From Christiangramia portivictoriae DSM 23547 (GTDB taxonomy: Bacteria; Bacteroidota; Bacteroidia; Flavobacteriales; Flavobacteriaceae), in assembly GCF_000423045.1 (NCBI RefSeq), contig NZ_KE383971.1, forward strand, positions 444,092 through 508,091: a stretch of 64,000 nt of DNA. The letters are read 5' to 3'. Positions 42,463 through 53,040 of this stretch are shown one piece after another. The notes below the pieces were generated by a model that ran no database searches, had not been told where the DNA came from, and was given only the letters and a program-made list of their open reading frames with translations. The translations under genes were made by a program, and so were the position numbers. Every line of letters starts with the position of its first letter. Positions within the stretch are counted from its first letter, which is position 1.

Positions 42463-43873
42463 ATTGAGCAATAAATTTCTCGAGTTCTTCTTCAAAATCG
42501 GTATTCCCGAACTGGATATCGCCTTTTACAATGATGGCATCATTATTCACGAAGAATAGTTTATTCAAATACCTGCGATAAGAGTCTCTGCTAATCTTTC
42601 GGCGGGCTATCTGGTATTCAAAAGATTTATCGTACCCAAAGGTTTCCAGAGTTCTAAGCCATTCTTCCCGGTCGTTTATGTCTACATTCACGCCTATAAA
42701 GTCTACCTGGGGATATTTTTTTCTTAAGGTTTTGATGATGTTATGCTGCCAGCGATGATGTGCCGGAGCATACAGTGACCAGGCGTAAGTTACCGTAGGT
42801 CTTTTGATGATTTCACCGTAGGTCATTTCCTGTCCAGCCGTATTCATTGCCCATAGATCTGCAAGTGACTGACCGTTCAAATACACTTTCTGAATTCGAG
42901 CCAGTTCCTGGGCGTCTTTAAGATGAGTATATTCAATATTTTTGAGTAATCGCAATAGAGAATCGATTCTGCTGGCTTTTTCAGCATTTACGATCGCCTG
43001 GGTGGCCAGTCGGTCCAGAAACTCATTCTTCAGTGATTCAATATTAGAAAGTGAATCGATCAGGATAATTCTTCTTTCAATGTTCTTATAGGAATTGATG
43101 TTATAGCAATCCTTATGCTCATTATGAGTTTTCGTGCAGTATTCTATCGCTTTGGATCTTAAGTAATCATCAATAAAGTTCGTGTACACGTAGTAATCCT
43201 GTAGTTCACGATTATTAAAATCTATCTCATTTCGATAATTGTTGAAGTCTTTTGGAAACTGGTCTATAAAGTCCTTACGGTATTTATTGATCAAAAAAGT
43301 ATAACGTTCCCGAAGGTCAAAATATTCATAGTCGATACTTGCCCTGGCGATCTCCATAAATTCTTCGGAAAATTCTCTGTCCTCAGAAAGTATATTCAGT
43401 TTATCGATTCTCTGCTGCCTGATAGAGTCGGTAATACGGGCGAATTCTGAAGGTGCAATTTTATAATACGTAAGAATGAGCTCATTGTTCAGCTCATTTT
43501 TCAAAAACATATCCAGCAGGAAGTTGCTCTTTTCAGAACCACTACCGCTAAAATTTAAGGATTCATCGAAAGAAAGTGTATTGAGGTAAATGAGAACGCT
43601 GTCACCGGGCTCCATGTACATGATCTGACTTTCCGGAGGATGGTTAAAGGTATAAATTCCAGCTTCCAGTTTTTGATAATTCTTCCCGAACTGATTTTTG
43701 GCATCCAGAAACAAAGTATCAATGATCTCATTTTCTTTCGAGATCACTACAAAGTCAGTTTCCGGATTATTGATCTGACCGCCGAGATAGATGGTATCAT
43801 TCTCTTTGGAGTCGCCTGTGCATCCACTGATTATAAGAGCGTAACAAAGTGAAAGAAAATAACAGTATTTCAT
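42461..43873 (-). CDS. Thioredoxin-like lipoprotein lacking the CxPC motif
   Basis: 470 residues from the ATG at 43873. Lipoprotein signal ending in LIISGC; a beta-rich region like the DUF4369-type domain of TlpA/AhpC envelope proteins (IYLGGQINNPETDF, DTLFLDAKNQFG); a long helical middle; and a C-terminal thioredoxin-like domain. Where TlpA proteins have W-C-x-P-C, this one has Y-A-P-A (WSLYAPAHHRW, residues about 366-371), and the region VDFIGVNVDINDREEWLRT matches the following strand and helix. The cis-proline is also missing (NKLFFVNNDAII). It should be redox-inactive, perhaps a binding or structural protein. An alternative ATG at 43909 is in frame, just downstream of a TATATTTG box. Confidence 0.75.
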   Translation of the reverse strand: MKYCYFLSLCYALIISGCTGDSKENDTIYLGGQINNPETDFVVISKENEIIDTLFLDAKNQFGKNYQKLEAGIYTFNHPPESQIMYMEPGDSVLIYLNTLSFDESLNFSGSGSEKSNFLLDMFLKNELNNELILTYYKIAPSEFARITDSIRQQRIDKLNILSEDREFSEEFMEIARASIDYEYFDLRERYTFLINKYRKDFIDQFPKDFNNYRNEIDFNNRELQDYYVYTNFIDDYLRSKAIEYCTKTHNEHKDCYNINSYKNIERRIILIDSLSNIESLKNEFLDRLATQAIVNAEKASRIDSLLRLLKNIEYTHLKDAQELARIQKVYLNGQSLADLWAMNTAGQEMTYGEIIKRPTVTYAWSLYAPAHHRWQHNIIKTLRKKYPQVDFIGVNVDINDREEWLRTLETFGYDKSFEYQIARRKISRDSYRRYLNKLFFVNNDAIIVKGDIQFGNTDFEEELEKFIAQ

Positions 43874-43916
43874 TCTGGGTATTGGTATGAAGCTTTTCGG
43901 TCGCTCCATTTTTTAA

Positions 43917-43924
43917 CAAATATA
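43917..43924 (-). promoter_or_regulatory. -7 box of the thioredoxin-like gene
   Basis: On the reverse strand TATATTTG. Depending on which ATG is used, the leader is about 38 bases (43873) or nearly absent (43909). Confidence 0.4.
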
Positions 43925-44009
43925 TTCTGTGCACTAGCGGAGCCGTGTTAAGTGTGCGTTAAAACGCATTTTTCAAACGTTAATCTTTCTTAGTAAGCTT
44001 GATAATAGC

Positions 44010-44017
44010 TACTTTTG
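44010..44017 (+). promoter_or_regulatory. -7 box of the ABC-F gene
   Basis: TACTTTTG, a perfect TAnnTTTG match, ending 23 bases before the ATG. No well-placed TTG upstream. Confidence 0.45.
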
Positions 44018-44037
44018 CAAAAAATTAATTTTTATAG

Positions 44038-45666
<1,629 letters not shown>

Positions 45667-45684
45667 TAAAAATTGAATAATAAG

Positions 45685-45718
45685 AAAAAAAGCCTGAAGA
45701 CATTCTTCAGGCTTTTTT
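45685..45718. terminator. Bidirectional terminator
   Basis: Stem AAGCCTGAAGA / TCTTCAGGCTT with a CAT loop and flanking A- and T-runs, between the ABC-F gene and the convergent receptor gene. Confidence 0.92.
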
Positions 45719-45736
45719 GTTCAGGCTAATTCAAAT

Positions 45737-48094
45737 TTAAAACATACCGCCACCGTCATTATCCTTATCACGGTCCTTACGTTGCAGACTACGGTTCTTA
45801 GCGCCTCCAAACCTATAAGAAAATCCAAGGTAGACCGTTTGCGTTTCGCCTTTAAAACGTCCTACCTGATCAAATGGTCTTCCGGCAAGGATGTTGAATT
45901 CCTGGGTGTCGAATACATCATTGAAGTTCAGGCTTAACGTAGCGCGATTGTCGGCAAGAAAGCTATACCGCGCCCCAAGATTCATGAAATACATATGGTC
46001 CACATCGTATTGCAGGGATTTCATCCTGCTTCGGTAAAAGCCAAAGGCAGAAAAGGAAAGAGCTTCACTAGCCTTGAAATTATGACTGGTTCGTATAGTA
46101 AAGGCTGTATTGTCGATTTCCCTAAATTCAGTGCCTACGAGTCCGCTAAAAGTTTGTCCGTATAGTTCAAAACCAGAATTGGTGCTCCACCATTTAGTGA
46201 ACTTATAGTTACTGGAGAGTTCCAGACCATACATGTCTGCATCTCCGGAATTTTGAAAGGTAAGAAACAGCGAACCAGGTTCATTATCCAGTTCAGTGAA
46301 GATCTGGTTAATTTCTTCTACCGTTCTTCTAAAGAAAATTCCTGCGCTAAGACTACCTTTACGTTCAAATTTGCGAGTATAATTTAATTCGAAAGAGTTG
46401 GTAAATTGTGGATCGAGCTCAGGATTCCCGGCAACGATAAGTCTTGGAGACGATACTTCCCGAATTGGATTGATCTGGCTAAATCCAGGTCTGTCCACTC
46501 TTCTGCTGTAACTAAGATTATAGGAATTCCTCTCATCTGGAGTGTAATTTAAAAAACCAGTAGGGTAGACGGTAAGATAATCATCTTCATAAACACGTTC
46601 TCCCTGGAAATCTGCCGTAACCTGGTAACTTTCCAGTCTGACTCCCAGCTGGTAGCTCCACTTTTCAAAATTCTGTCCGAACGTCGAATATAAACTCAGG
46701 ATATCACGATCATAGATATAGTCGGCATTTGTAAACTGAGGGTTGGTGGTATTGTAGTCATTTTCAGTTTTTAATAATCTGGCTTCTGCACCAAGTTCCA
46801 GGCTTGAATTGTCGTTTATGGGATTGGTATAGTCAATATTGGAGATGAAATTTCTGCGGTTTTCAAAAACCCTGTCGGTATAAGGAACTAACTGAAGATC
46901 ATTTTCAGCGAACTCGATCTCTGCATTTTCATCCCCCGAATAGTCGTTGTAATCTGCTTCGAGCTGGATGTTATGACCATCTTTTTCAAATTTGTGATCG
47001 TACAGGAAGTTATAACTGGCATTCGTATTGTCATAATTCACATCCAGAAACTGCTGAAAATTTCTCTCTGCATTATTAAAATCGGTAAAAGTCAGAGCGC
47101 CTAGTGGTCCGCCATCATATATGTTCTGGTTGGTATAAATGCTGAATGTGTTATTGTCGTCCAGGTAAAAGTCAACACCAATTTTGTATAAATAGGAATT
47201 ATTTCGGTTGTCGACTTCAAATTCCTGAAGACTTTCAGATTCGGGAAGAAAGATCGTGCCGCCATTTTCGCGATCTCCGAAATTACTTCCCAGATTTCCG
47301 AAGAAATTGAATTTACCTTTACGATAATTCATATCCAACGACCCATTGAAACGCAGGTTTTCACCATAGGTAAGCCCGGTATTCAAGTTGCCATTAAGAC
47401 CATCATTGGCGTTCTTGTGCAGTACAATATTAATAATACCACTCATACCTTCAGGATTATATTTAGCCGAAGGATTGGTGATAAGCTCGATGCTTTTAAT
47501 GGAGGTCGATGGAATTTGCTTCAAGAGTTGTGCAGGATCCATGTTGGTAGGTTTGCCATCTACCAGGATACGCACATTAGAATTTCCGCGAAGGGAAATA
47601 TTTCCATCCTGGTCTACATTTACAGATGGGATGTTCACCATTATTTCTGAAGCACTTGCGCCGGTAGTCATAAGATCCTTGCCTATATTGATGACCTTGC
47701 GATCCACGCGCTGTTCAATAGTAGTCCTTTCAGCCACCACGAGAGTTTCATCGAGCATCGCCACGTCAGGTTCCAGGTATAGGATTCCAAGGTCAATATT
47801 CGTTCTTTTTTTCTCTATGTTTATTTCTCTGCGGAAGGTCTTGTAGCCTATGAACTGAACTTTCAATTCATAATTCCCAGACTTCAGATTTTCCACGATA
47901 AAGCTGCCATCCTCAGCTGAAGTAATACCGGTGACAAGTTCACCTTCAGAATTATTGATGATGATGGTGGCATAGGGAATTGCTTCTTTAAGTTCAGCAT
48001 CCAGGATCGTTCCTGAAATATTCCCGCTGGGATCGGTGTTAGCGGTTAAAATTGAAAAGTAGCTTACGAATAACCATAGCAATAACTGTTTCAT
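45737..48094 (-). CDS. TonB-dependent receptor-like outer-membrane barrel protein
   Basis: 785 residues from the ATG at 48094. Signal peptide KQLLLWLFVSYFSILTA; carboxypeptidase-regulatory-like domain at about 25-110 (GNISGTILDAELKEAIPYA); a plug domain with VILVDGKPT-like VRILVDGKPTNMDPAQLLKQ and PSAKYNPEGMSGIINIVL; then a 22-strand-type barrel of the outer-membrane protein beta-barrel family. The C-terminus ends in an unusual charged tail (RKDRDKDNDGGGMF) rather than an aromatic residue. No SusD partner is adjacent, so it is not a typical glycan-uptake pair. A substrate cannot be read. The 290 bases upstream carry no recognisable promoter. Confidence 0.87.
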   Translation of the reverse strand: MKQLLLWLFVSYFSILTANTDPSGNISGTILDAELKEAIPYATIIINNSEGELVTGITSAEDGSFIVENLKSGNYELKVQFIGYKTFRREINIEKKRTNIDLGILYLEPDVAMLDETLVVAERTTIEQRVDRKVINIGKDLMTTGASASEIMVNIPSVNVDQDGNISLRGNSNVRILVDGKPTNMDPAQLLKQIPSTSIKSIELITNPSAKYNPEGMSGIINIVLHKNANDGLNGNLNTGLTYGENLRFNGSLDMNYRKGKFNFFGNLGSNFGDRENGGTIFLPESESLQEFEVDNRNNSYLYKIGVDFYLDDNNTFSIYTNQNIYDGGPLGALTFTDFNNAERNFQQFLDVNYDNTNASYNFLYDHKFEKDGHNIQLEADYNDYSGDENAEIEFAENDLQLVPYTDRVFENRRNFISNIDYTNPINDNSSLELGAEARLLKTENDYNTTNPQFTNADYIYDRDILSLYSTFGQNFEKWSYQLGVRLESYQVTADFQGERVYEDDYLTVYPTGFLNYTPDERNSYNLSYSRRVDRPGFSQINPIREVSSPRLIVAGNPELDPQFTNSFELNYTRKFERKGSLSAGIFFRRTVEEINQIFTELDNEPGSLFLTFQNSGDADMYGLELSSNYKFTKWWSTNSGFELYGQTFSGLVGTEFREIDNTAFTIRTSHNFKASEALSFSAFGFYRSRMKSLQYDVDHMYFMNLGARYSFLADNRATLSLNFNDVFDTQEFNILAGRPFDQVGRFKGETQTVYLGFSYRFGGAKNRSLQRKDRDKDNDGGGMF

Positions 48095-48387
48095 TTTTTG
48101 ATTGATTAGATGATTAATAATACATATTACCTTGCAATACATAATAGATGACACCATGTTCTGCAAAATGTGATGATTCTACCTATAAGACGACCGGGAA
48201 ATCCAATTGTTACAGAATTCGATAAAATAACCCGCGCTCCTCTATAAAGAAGAACGCAGGTTCGTGATATCATGTTCATTAACACTAACCATCAAAATTA
48301 AATCGATGATATCACCAATGCCGGTCCTCATATGAAAGACTGTTTTAATGAATGATTGTTACAGTAAATTTTACTTACTTTACCATT
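48095..48387. other. Divergent intergenic region
   Basis: 293 bases between the divergent barrel-protein gene and the CoA-binding protein gene. No frame of note. At 48229-48262 there is an imperfect stem, AACCCGCG / CGCAGGTT (one mismatch) with an inner TCCTCT / AGAAGA, lacking a T-tract. Further right a GATATCA word occurs at 48265 and again near 48308. No TAnnTTTG box is seen. Confidence 0.5.
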
Positions 48388-48750
48388 ATGAAGAAGAAAA
48401 CACTGGTTCTTGGTGCATCCCTTAAGCCCAACAGGTACTCCTATCTGGCCATTAACAGGCTTGTAAGATTTAAACAGCCCACCGTAGCGATCGGGCTTAG
48501 AGAGGGAACAGTAGATGGGGTAAGCATCCATACAGAAATGATGGACTTTGAAGATATTGATACCGTTACTTTGTATCTCAATGCTAAAAGGCAGGAACAG
48601 TATTACGATTATATCATTTCACTGAGTCCAAAAAGAGTGATCTTCAATCCCGGGACAGAAAATCCTGTGTTTTATTCACTACTTCGGAAGAATAATATTT
48701 ACTTTGAAAATGCCTGTACGCTGGTGCTACTTTCTTCTCAGCAATACTAG
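48388..48750 (+). CDS. CoA-binding domain protein
   Basis: 120 residues from the ATG at 48388. A single CoA-binding Rossmann domain: KTLVLGASLKPNRYSYLAIN at the N-terminus, TVAIGLREGTVDGV, DTVTLYLNAKRQEQYYDYI and KRVIFNPGTENP. Similar free-standing domains occur widely, with little known function; they resemble the N-terminal part of succinyl-CoA ligase alpha subunits. The last 24 bases overlap the 3' end of the convergent sodium symporter gene. An in-frame start at 48352 would add 12 residues and is less likely. Confidence 0.85.
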   Translation: MKKKTLVLGASLKPNRYSYLAINRLVRFKQPTVAIGLREGTVDGVSIHTEMMDFEDIDTVTLYLNAKRQEQYYDYIISLSPKRVIFNPGTENPVFYSLLRKNNIYFENACTLVLLSSQQY

Positions 48751-50166
48751 TCCCAGGAAAGTTAAAAACCCATTGAGGATAAGGATAAAGAATCCAAATT
48801 CGAATCCTAACCAGGCAAGGCTGTTGATGCTAATTACGTAAGAAAGCACCGGAGCCAGAATGGCGATTACCGGTACCAGTTTATCTTTTACCTGCCAACT
48901 GGTAAATAGTCCGAATGCATAAAGACCGAGTAGCGGCCCGTAGGTATAACCGGCGAACTGAAATAATTTATTGATAACACTTTTGTCTGCGATCGCATAT
49001 TTAAAAAGGAGCATGACCAGGATGAGTAGTATGGAGATCGCAATATGAATCTGCTTTCTAATCCTGATCTGTTTTTTCTCATCATACTTTTTCTCTATGT
49101 CCAGAATATCGATACTAAAGGAGGTGGTTAGACTGGTTAGCGCACTATCTGCACTGGAGTACGCAGCGGCGATAAGTCCCAGGACAAAGAACACCGCCAC
49201 CGCAAAACCAAGATCACCGCTGGCTGCAATGGCCGGGAACAATTCATCTTTCGTTTCAGTGATCCCGTTAAGATCGGCGTAATCTGTAAGCAGCACTCCA
49301 AGAGCCAGGAATAAGAAGTTTACGAACACCAGAACAATGGTAAACCAGAACATGTTTTTTTGCGCATCTTTTAGGCTTCTGCAGGTAAGGTTTTTCTGCA
49401 TCATATCCTGATCAAGGCCAGTCATCACGATTGCGATGAACGCCCCGGAAAGAAATTGTTTCACAAAGTGATCTTTGCTTTTCCAATCCTCAAAAAAGAA
49501 GATCTGGGAATGTTCACTTTCAGCTAAATAATTCATGAGATTCGCTACAGAGAATCCGAGATCTTCAGAAATAAAATAGATCGTAATCCCCAATGCAAGA
49601 AGCATAAAGAAAGTTTGCAGCGTATCTGTCCACACGATGGTCTTAATTCCACTTTTAAAAGTATAGAGCCAAATAAGCAGGATGGTGATAGATACTGTAA
49701 TGTAGTATGGAACACCTAACGCATCAAATACGATAAGTTGTAGCACATTGGCCACCAGGAATAATCTAAAACTTGCACCAACCACCCGGCTAAGCAAGAA
49801 GAACGAAGCTCCGGTCTTATAGGAAGCATTTCCAAAACGTGTATCCAGATAGGTGTAGATGGAAGTAAGATTTAGTTTATAGTAGAGCGGGAGCAACACC
49901 TGTCCGATAACCGCATATCCCAGGGTATATCCCAGCACAACCTGGAAATAACTAAAGGAGTCGGTTTCCACGGTTCCAGGAATGGATATAAACGTGATCC
50001 CGCTTAGGGAGGCACCAATCATCCCAAAAGCGACCAGGTACCAGGGAGCCTGCTTGTTCGCTTTAAAAAATTCAGCATTACTGCCTCCTCTTCCAGTAAA
50101 ATAGGAGATAAGAATAAGTACTGCGAAATAGGCTGCGATGAGTAGAAGTACCTGGTATGGTTGCAT
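48727..50166 (-). CDS. Sodium:solute symporter family protein
   Basis: 479 residues, inner-membrane sodium-coupled transporter of the SSS family with about 13 hydrophobic segments. Family segments: APWYLVAFGMIGASLSGITF in the first core helix, TSIYTYLDTRFGNASYK, GASFFLLSRVVGASFRLFL, LITGLDQDMMQKNLTCRS-like MTGLDQDMMQKNLTCR, and AAAYSSADSALTSLTTSF in the sodium site region. The substrate could be a sugar, sialic acid, proline or other small solute; nothing in the context decides. Its 3' end overlaps the CoA-binding protein gene by 24 bases. Confidence 0.9.
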   Translation of the reverse strand: MQPYQVLLLIAAYFAVLILISYFTGRGGSNAEFFKANKQAPWYLVAFGMIGASLSGITFISIPGTVETDSFSYFQVVLGYTLGYAVIGQVLLPLYYKLNLTSIYTYLDTRFGNASYKTGASFFLLSRVVGASFRLFLVANVLQLIVFDALGVPYYITVSITILLIWLYTFKSGIKTIVWTDTLQTFFMLLALGITIYFISEDLGFSVANLMNYLAESEHSQIFFFEDWKSKDHFVKQFLSGAFIAIVMTGLDQDMMQKNLTCRSLKDAQKNMFWFTIVLVFVNFLFLALGVLLTDYADLNGITETKDELFPAIAASGDLGFAVAVFFVLGLIAAAYSSADSALTSLTTSFSIDILDIEKKYDEKKQIRIRKQIHIAISILLILVMLLFKYAIADKSVINKLFQFAGYTYGPLLGLYAFGLFTSWQVKDKLVPVIAILAPVLSYVISINSLAWLGFEFGFFILILNGFLTFLGLVLLRRK

Positions 50167-50243
50167 AATCTTACTTTAAAGCGGGCAATTTACAAATTAA
50201 CGTGAAGCTAATTTCATGCAGTAAAAAAATCATAAATTCGCAT

Positions 50244-50861
50244 ATGGATTTTTCTTCAAAATTACTGGAACAGGCAGTAGACGAAATGTCTCAGTTGCCG
50301 GGAATTGGAAAGCGCACAGCGCTAAGACTGGTGCTTCATTTGCTCAAACAACCGGGAGAGCAGACCGGCAGGTTGTCGAAAGCCCTCTTAGATCTTCGCG
50401 AGAATATCAAACTTTGCCGCAATTGCTTTAATATTAGTGATACCGAACTTTGTGAGATTTGTGCAAATCCTAATCGAATTTCAGAGATCGTATGTGTGGT
50501 GGAAGATATTCGCGACGTGATGGCTATAGAAAACACCGGACAGTATCGGGGTCATTATCATGTGCTGGGAGGTAAGATAAGTCCCATGGACGGTATCGGC
50601 CCTTCGCAGCTAACGATCAAAGCCCTTATAGAAAAAGTAAAGGAAGGGAAGATCGAAGAGATCATATTTGCCTTGAGCAGCACGCTGGAAGGTGATACAA
50701 CTAATTTTTATATTTTCAAGCAACTGGAAGGAACCAGTATCAAAACCTCTACGATCGCCAGGGGAATTTCAGTAGGAGATGAGCTGGAATACGCAGATGA
50801 GGTGACCTTAGGAAGAAGTATTACCAACCGGATTCCTTTTGAGAACAGCCTGAAAAGCTAG
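50244..50861 (+). CDS. recR: Recombination mediator RecR
   Basis: Cytosolic RecFOR-pathway protein that loads RecA on gapped DNA. 205 residues from the ATG at 50244. Helix-hairpin-helix at the N-terminus ([17 protein letters not shown]), C4 zinc finger ([16 protein letters not shown]), Toprim domain with [12 protein letters not shown], and the C-terminal [16 protein letters not shown]. An in-frame start at 50202 would add 14 residues without homology and overlaps the region upstream of the divergent symporter gene. Followed by a 217-base gap before the E2 gene. Confidence 0.95.
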   Translation: MDFSSKLLEQAVDEMSQLPGIGKRTALRLVLHLLKQPGEQTGRLSKALLDLRENIKLCRNCFNISDTELCEICANPNRISEIVCVVEDIRDVMAIENTGQYRGHYHVLGGKISPMDGIGPSQLTIKALIEKVKEGKIEEIIFALSSTLEGDTTNFYIFKQLEGTSIKTSTIARGISVGDELEYADEVTLGRSITNRIPFENSLKS

Positions 50862-51077
50862 TAACTGTACAGAAACTAAAATTTACAGGTAGCTAAAATT
50901 ATCCGAAACTTTTTCAATTCCGTCGTTGAAATTGTAATTTTAGCGGGAGTTTGAATGAATCACTTGTTTGAAAGAATATCAGTATAATTCAATTTTATTG
51001 ATTTTTTAATATTTAATAAGTGTTAATTTGATTAAATTCGCAACCTGAATAATAAAAATCGCATCTGATTTAACGAT

Positions 51078-52403
51078 ATGGCAAAATTTGAATTGAAATT
51101 ACCTAAAATGGGTGAAAGTGTTGCTGAAGCAACCATTACAAGCTGGCTCAAGGAAGTTGGAGATACTATTGAAATGGATGAGCCGGTACTTGAGATCGCT
51201 ACAGACAAAGTTGATAGTGAGGTTCCTTCAGAAGTAGACGGTACCCTTGTGGAAAAACTTTTCGAAGCTGATGATGTGGTAAAAGTAGGCCAGGTGATCG
51301 CTATTATTGAAACCGATGGTGATGAAGATGTGGCTTCCGAAGAAAAAGAAGAGGAAGAACCTGCTGAAGCGGCAGAGGTTTCCAAGACCGTGGAAACTGC
51401 CAAAGAAACTGCTTCCGCAGAAAGCAGTGAAGATTATTCAGATTCTGATAAATTTTATTCTCCACTCGTTAAGAATATTGCAAAGGAAGAGGGGATCTCA
51501 CTTACTGAGCTTGACGCTATCGATGGAACCGGAAAGGATTCGAGAGTAACTAAAAATGATATTTTAGAATACGTAGAGAACAGGAAAAAAGGAGGAAATG
51601 CTGCATCGGCTGCGTCAACACCAAAAGCAGTTGAATCCAAAGCTACTGAGAACAAGATTTCCAGCTCACCAGAACCTGTGGTTAGCGGTGAGGATGAAAT
51701 CGTGGAAATGAGCAGAATGGGTAAGATGATCGCTCATCATATGGTGGATAGTGTTCAAAAATCTGCACATGTACAGTCCTTTATCGAGGTAGATGTTACC
51801 AATATCTGGAACTGGAGAAATAAGCATAAAAATGAGTTCCAAAAGAAAGAAGGAGAGAAACTAACATTTACTCCAATCTTTATGGAAGCTGTGGCAAAGG
51901 CGATACGTGATTTCCCTTTGATCAATATCTCTGTAAATGAGGATGCTACCAAGATTATCAAGAAGAAAAATATAAACCTTGGAATGGCGGCGGCCCTTCC
52001 CGATGGAAATCTAATTGTTCCGGTTATAAAGAATGCCGACAGGCTTAACCTTGTGGGAATGGCGAAAGCTGTAAATGACCTCGCGAATCGTGCGAGACAA
52101 AACAAATTGAAGCCTGATGATATACAGGGTGGTACTTATACCGTGACCAACGTAGGTACGTTTGGAAGTATTATGGGTACTCCTATCATCAATCAGCCGC
52201 AAGTTGGAATCCTGGCACTTGGTGCAATTCGTAAAATGCCAGCTGTTATTGAAACTCCTGATGGTGATTTTATTGGAATCCGATACAAGATGATCCTTTC
52301 TCATAGTTATGATCACCGTGTAGTGAATGGCGCTCTTGGAGGGCAGTTCGTACAGCGTGTGGCGCAATACCTGGAAGGTTTTGACAAGGATCGTGAGATC
52401 TAG
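51078..52403 (+). CDS. 2-oxoacid dehydrogenase E2 acyltransferase
   Basis: 441 residues, dihydrolipoamide acyltransferase core of a 2-oxoacid dehydrogenase complex. Lipoyl domain at 1-80 with lipoyl lysine K44 in TDKVDSE; an acidic linker; a peripheral-subunit-binding domain at about 130-170 (YSPLVKNIAKEEGISL, DSRVTKNDILEYV); and the catalytic domain from about 200. The active-site motif reads YDHRVVNG: H413 is present, but the usual aspartate (H-R-x-x-D-G) is asparagine at 417. The best guess is a branched-chain 2-oxoacid dehydrogenase E2; pyruvate or 2-oxoglutarate versions are possible. E1 and E3 genes are not here. ATG at 51078. Confidence 0.88.
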   Translation: MAKFELKLPKMGESVAEATITSWLKEVGDTIEMDEPVLEIATDKVDSEVPSEVDGTLVEKLFEADDVVKVGQVIAIIETDGDEDVASEEKEEEEPAEAAEVSKTVETAKETASAESSEDYSDSDKFYSPLVKNIAKEEGISLTELDAIDGTGKDSRVTKNDILEYVENRKKGGNAASAASTPKAVESKATENKISSSPEPVVSGEDEIVEMSRMGKMIAHHMVDSVQKSAHVQSFIEVDVTNIWNWRNKHKNEFQKKEGEKLTFTPIFMEAVAKAIRDFPLINISVNEDATKIIKKKNINLGMAAALPDGNLIVPVIKNADRLNLVGMAKAVNDLANRARQNKLKPDDIQGGTYTVTNVGTFGSIMGTPIINQPQVGILALGAIRKMPAVIETPDGDFIGIRYKMILSHSYDHRVVNGALGGQFVQRVAQYLEGFDKDREI

Positions 52404-52421
52404 AACTATATAATACTATGG

Positions 52422-52456
52422 AAAAAGCTGCAAAGAAGAAACTTTGCAGCTTTTTT
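52422..52456. terminator. Bidirectional terminator
   Basis: 14-bp stem AAAAAGCTGCAAAG / CTTTGCAGCTTTTT with a six-base loop, between the E2 gene and the convergent BLUF gene. Confidence 0.92.
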
Positions 52457-52457
52457 A

Positions 52458-52870
52458 TTATAGGTTGTTTAGAAAGGAATTAAGCAACTGCAAAGCGGGA
52501 TGCTGAGCGTCAGTACTTTCACTTACTAATAGATCCTTCTTGTTCAGGTCCCTGTATCCCAGGATCTCTTCTGCTTTGTCTGCATCCACTTTGTGATAGG
52601 CCATGGACCAGTTGCTGAACTGGCGATCTTCCAGTCTGAAGAAATTTCTATAACCGATCGATGTCTCGGGTCTGTCCTGATCTTTTCGTAAAGATCGTCA
52701 ACCGTAGCATCTTCCCCTTCAAGGTACTGGATAAAAAGTCCCTGGTAAGAAATCAATAATCCTGTGACTTCGATGCTGGAATTATTTTTTCTGCTTTTCT
52801 GAAGCAATGATTCCATATCTGATTCCTTTAGAATATGGGATTGCTGACTTATATAAGAGATATATTTCAA
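52458..52870 (-). pseudogene. BLUF blue-light sensor gene with an internal frameshift
   Basis: FAD-binding blue-light sensor domain split over two frames. The first frame (52870 down to about 52660, TTG start) encodes KYISYISQQSHILKES, RKNNSSIEVTGLLIS and GLFIQYLEGED, with the flavin-site tyrosine, asparagine (N30) and glutamine (Q48). It then runs out of homology and stops at 52544. The second frame, entered by a -1 shift near 52661-52654, resumes exactly with IGYRNFFRLEDRQFSNWSMAYHK, which supplies the conserved Trp and Met near the flavin, and stops at 52458. The joined product would be about 137 residues, typical for a short BLUF protein. One missing base, a sequencing error, or programmed frameshifting would each explain it. 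Confidence 0.8.
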
Positions 52871-52893
52871 CTTTATTCTGTTATGCAGGTTTT

Positions 52894-52901
52894 CAAATAT
52901 A
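52894..52901 (-). promoter_or_regulatory. -7 box of the BLUF gene
   Basis: On the reverse strand TATATTTG, a perfect match, 23 bases before the TTG start at 52870. The intact box suggests that the gene is still transcribed. Confidence 0.45.
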
Positions 52902-53012
52902 TAAAATCAAATTAATTAAGGATTTCTGGAAGATGAACTTATGCATTGGCTCTATACAGCATGAGTGCTTCTGAAATCCCCCGAGCGATGGAGAAACAGC
53001 TTATAATTATAG

Positions 53013-53020
53013 TATATTTG
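53013..53020 (+). promoter_or_regulatory. -7 box of the exonuclease operon
   Basis: TATATTTG, a perfect match, ending 20 bases before the ATG at 53041. No TTG at the ideal distance upstream. Confidence 0.5.
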
Positions 53021-53040
53021 CCTGAAATAATACATTTCTC

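Noticed and set aside
50233-50240. TAAATTCG as a recR promoter box
   Set aside because: It ends only three bases before the ATG, leaving no room for a transcription start upstream of the gene.
51032-51403. Serine-rich frame antisense to the E2 lipoyl domain
   Set aside because: Composition reflects the complement of an acidic, GAA-rich coding region; no independent evidence.
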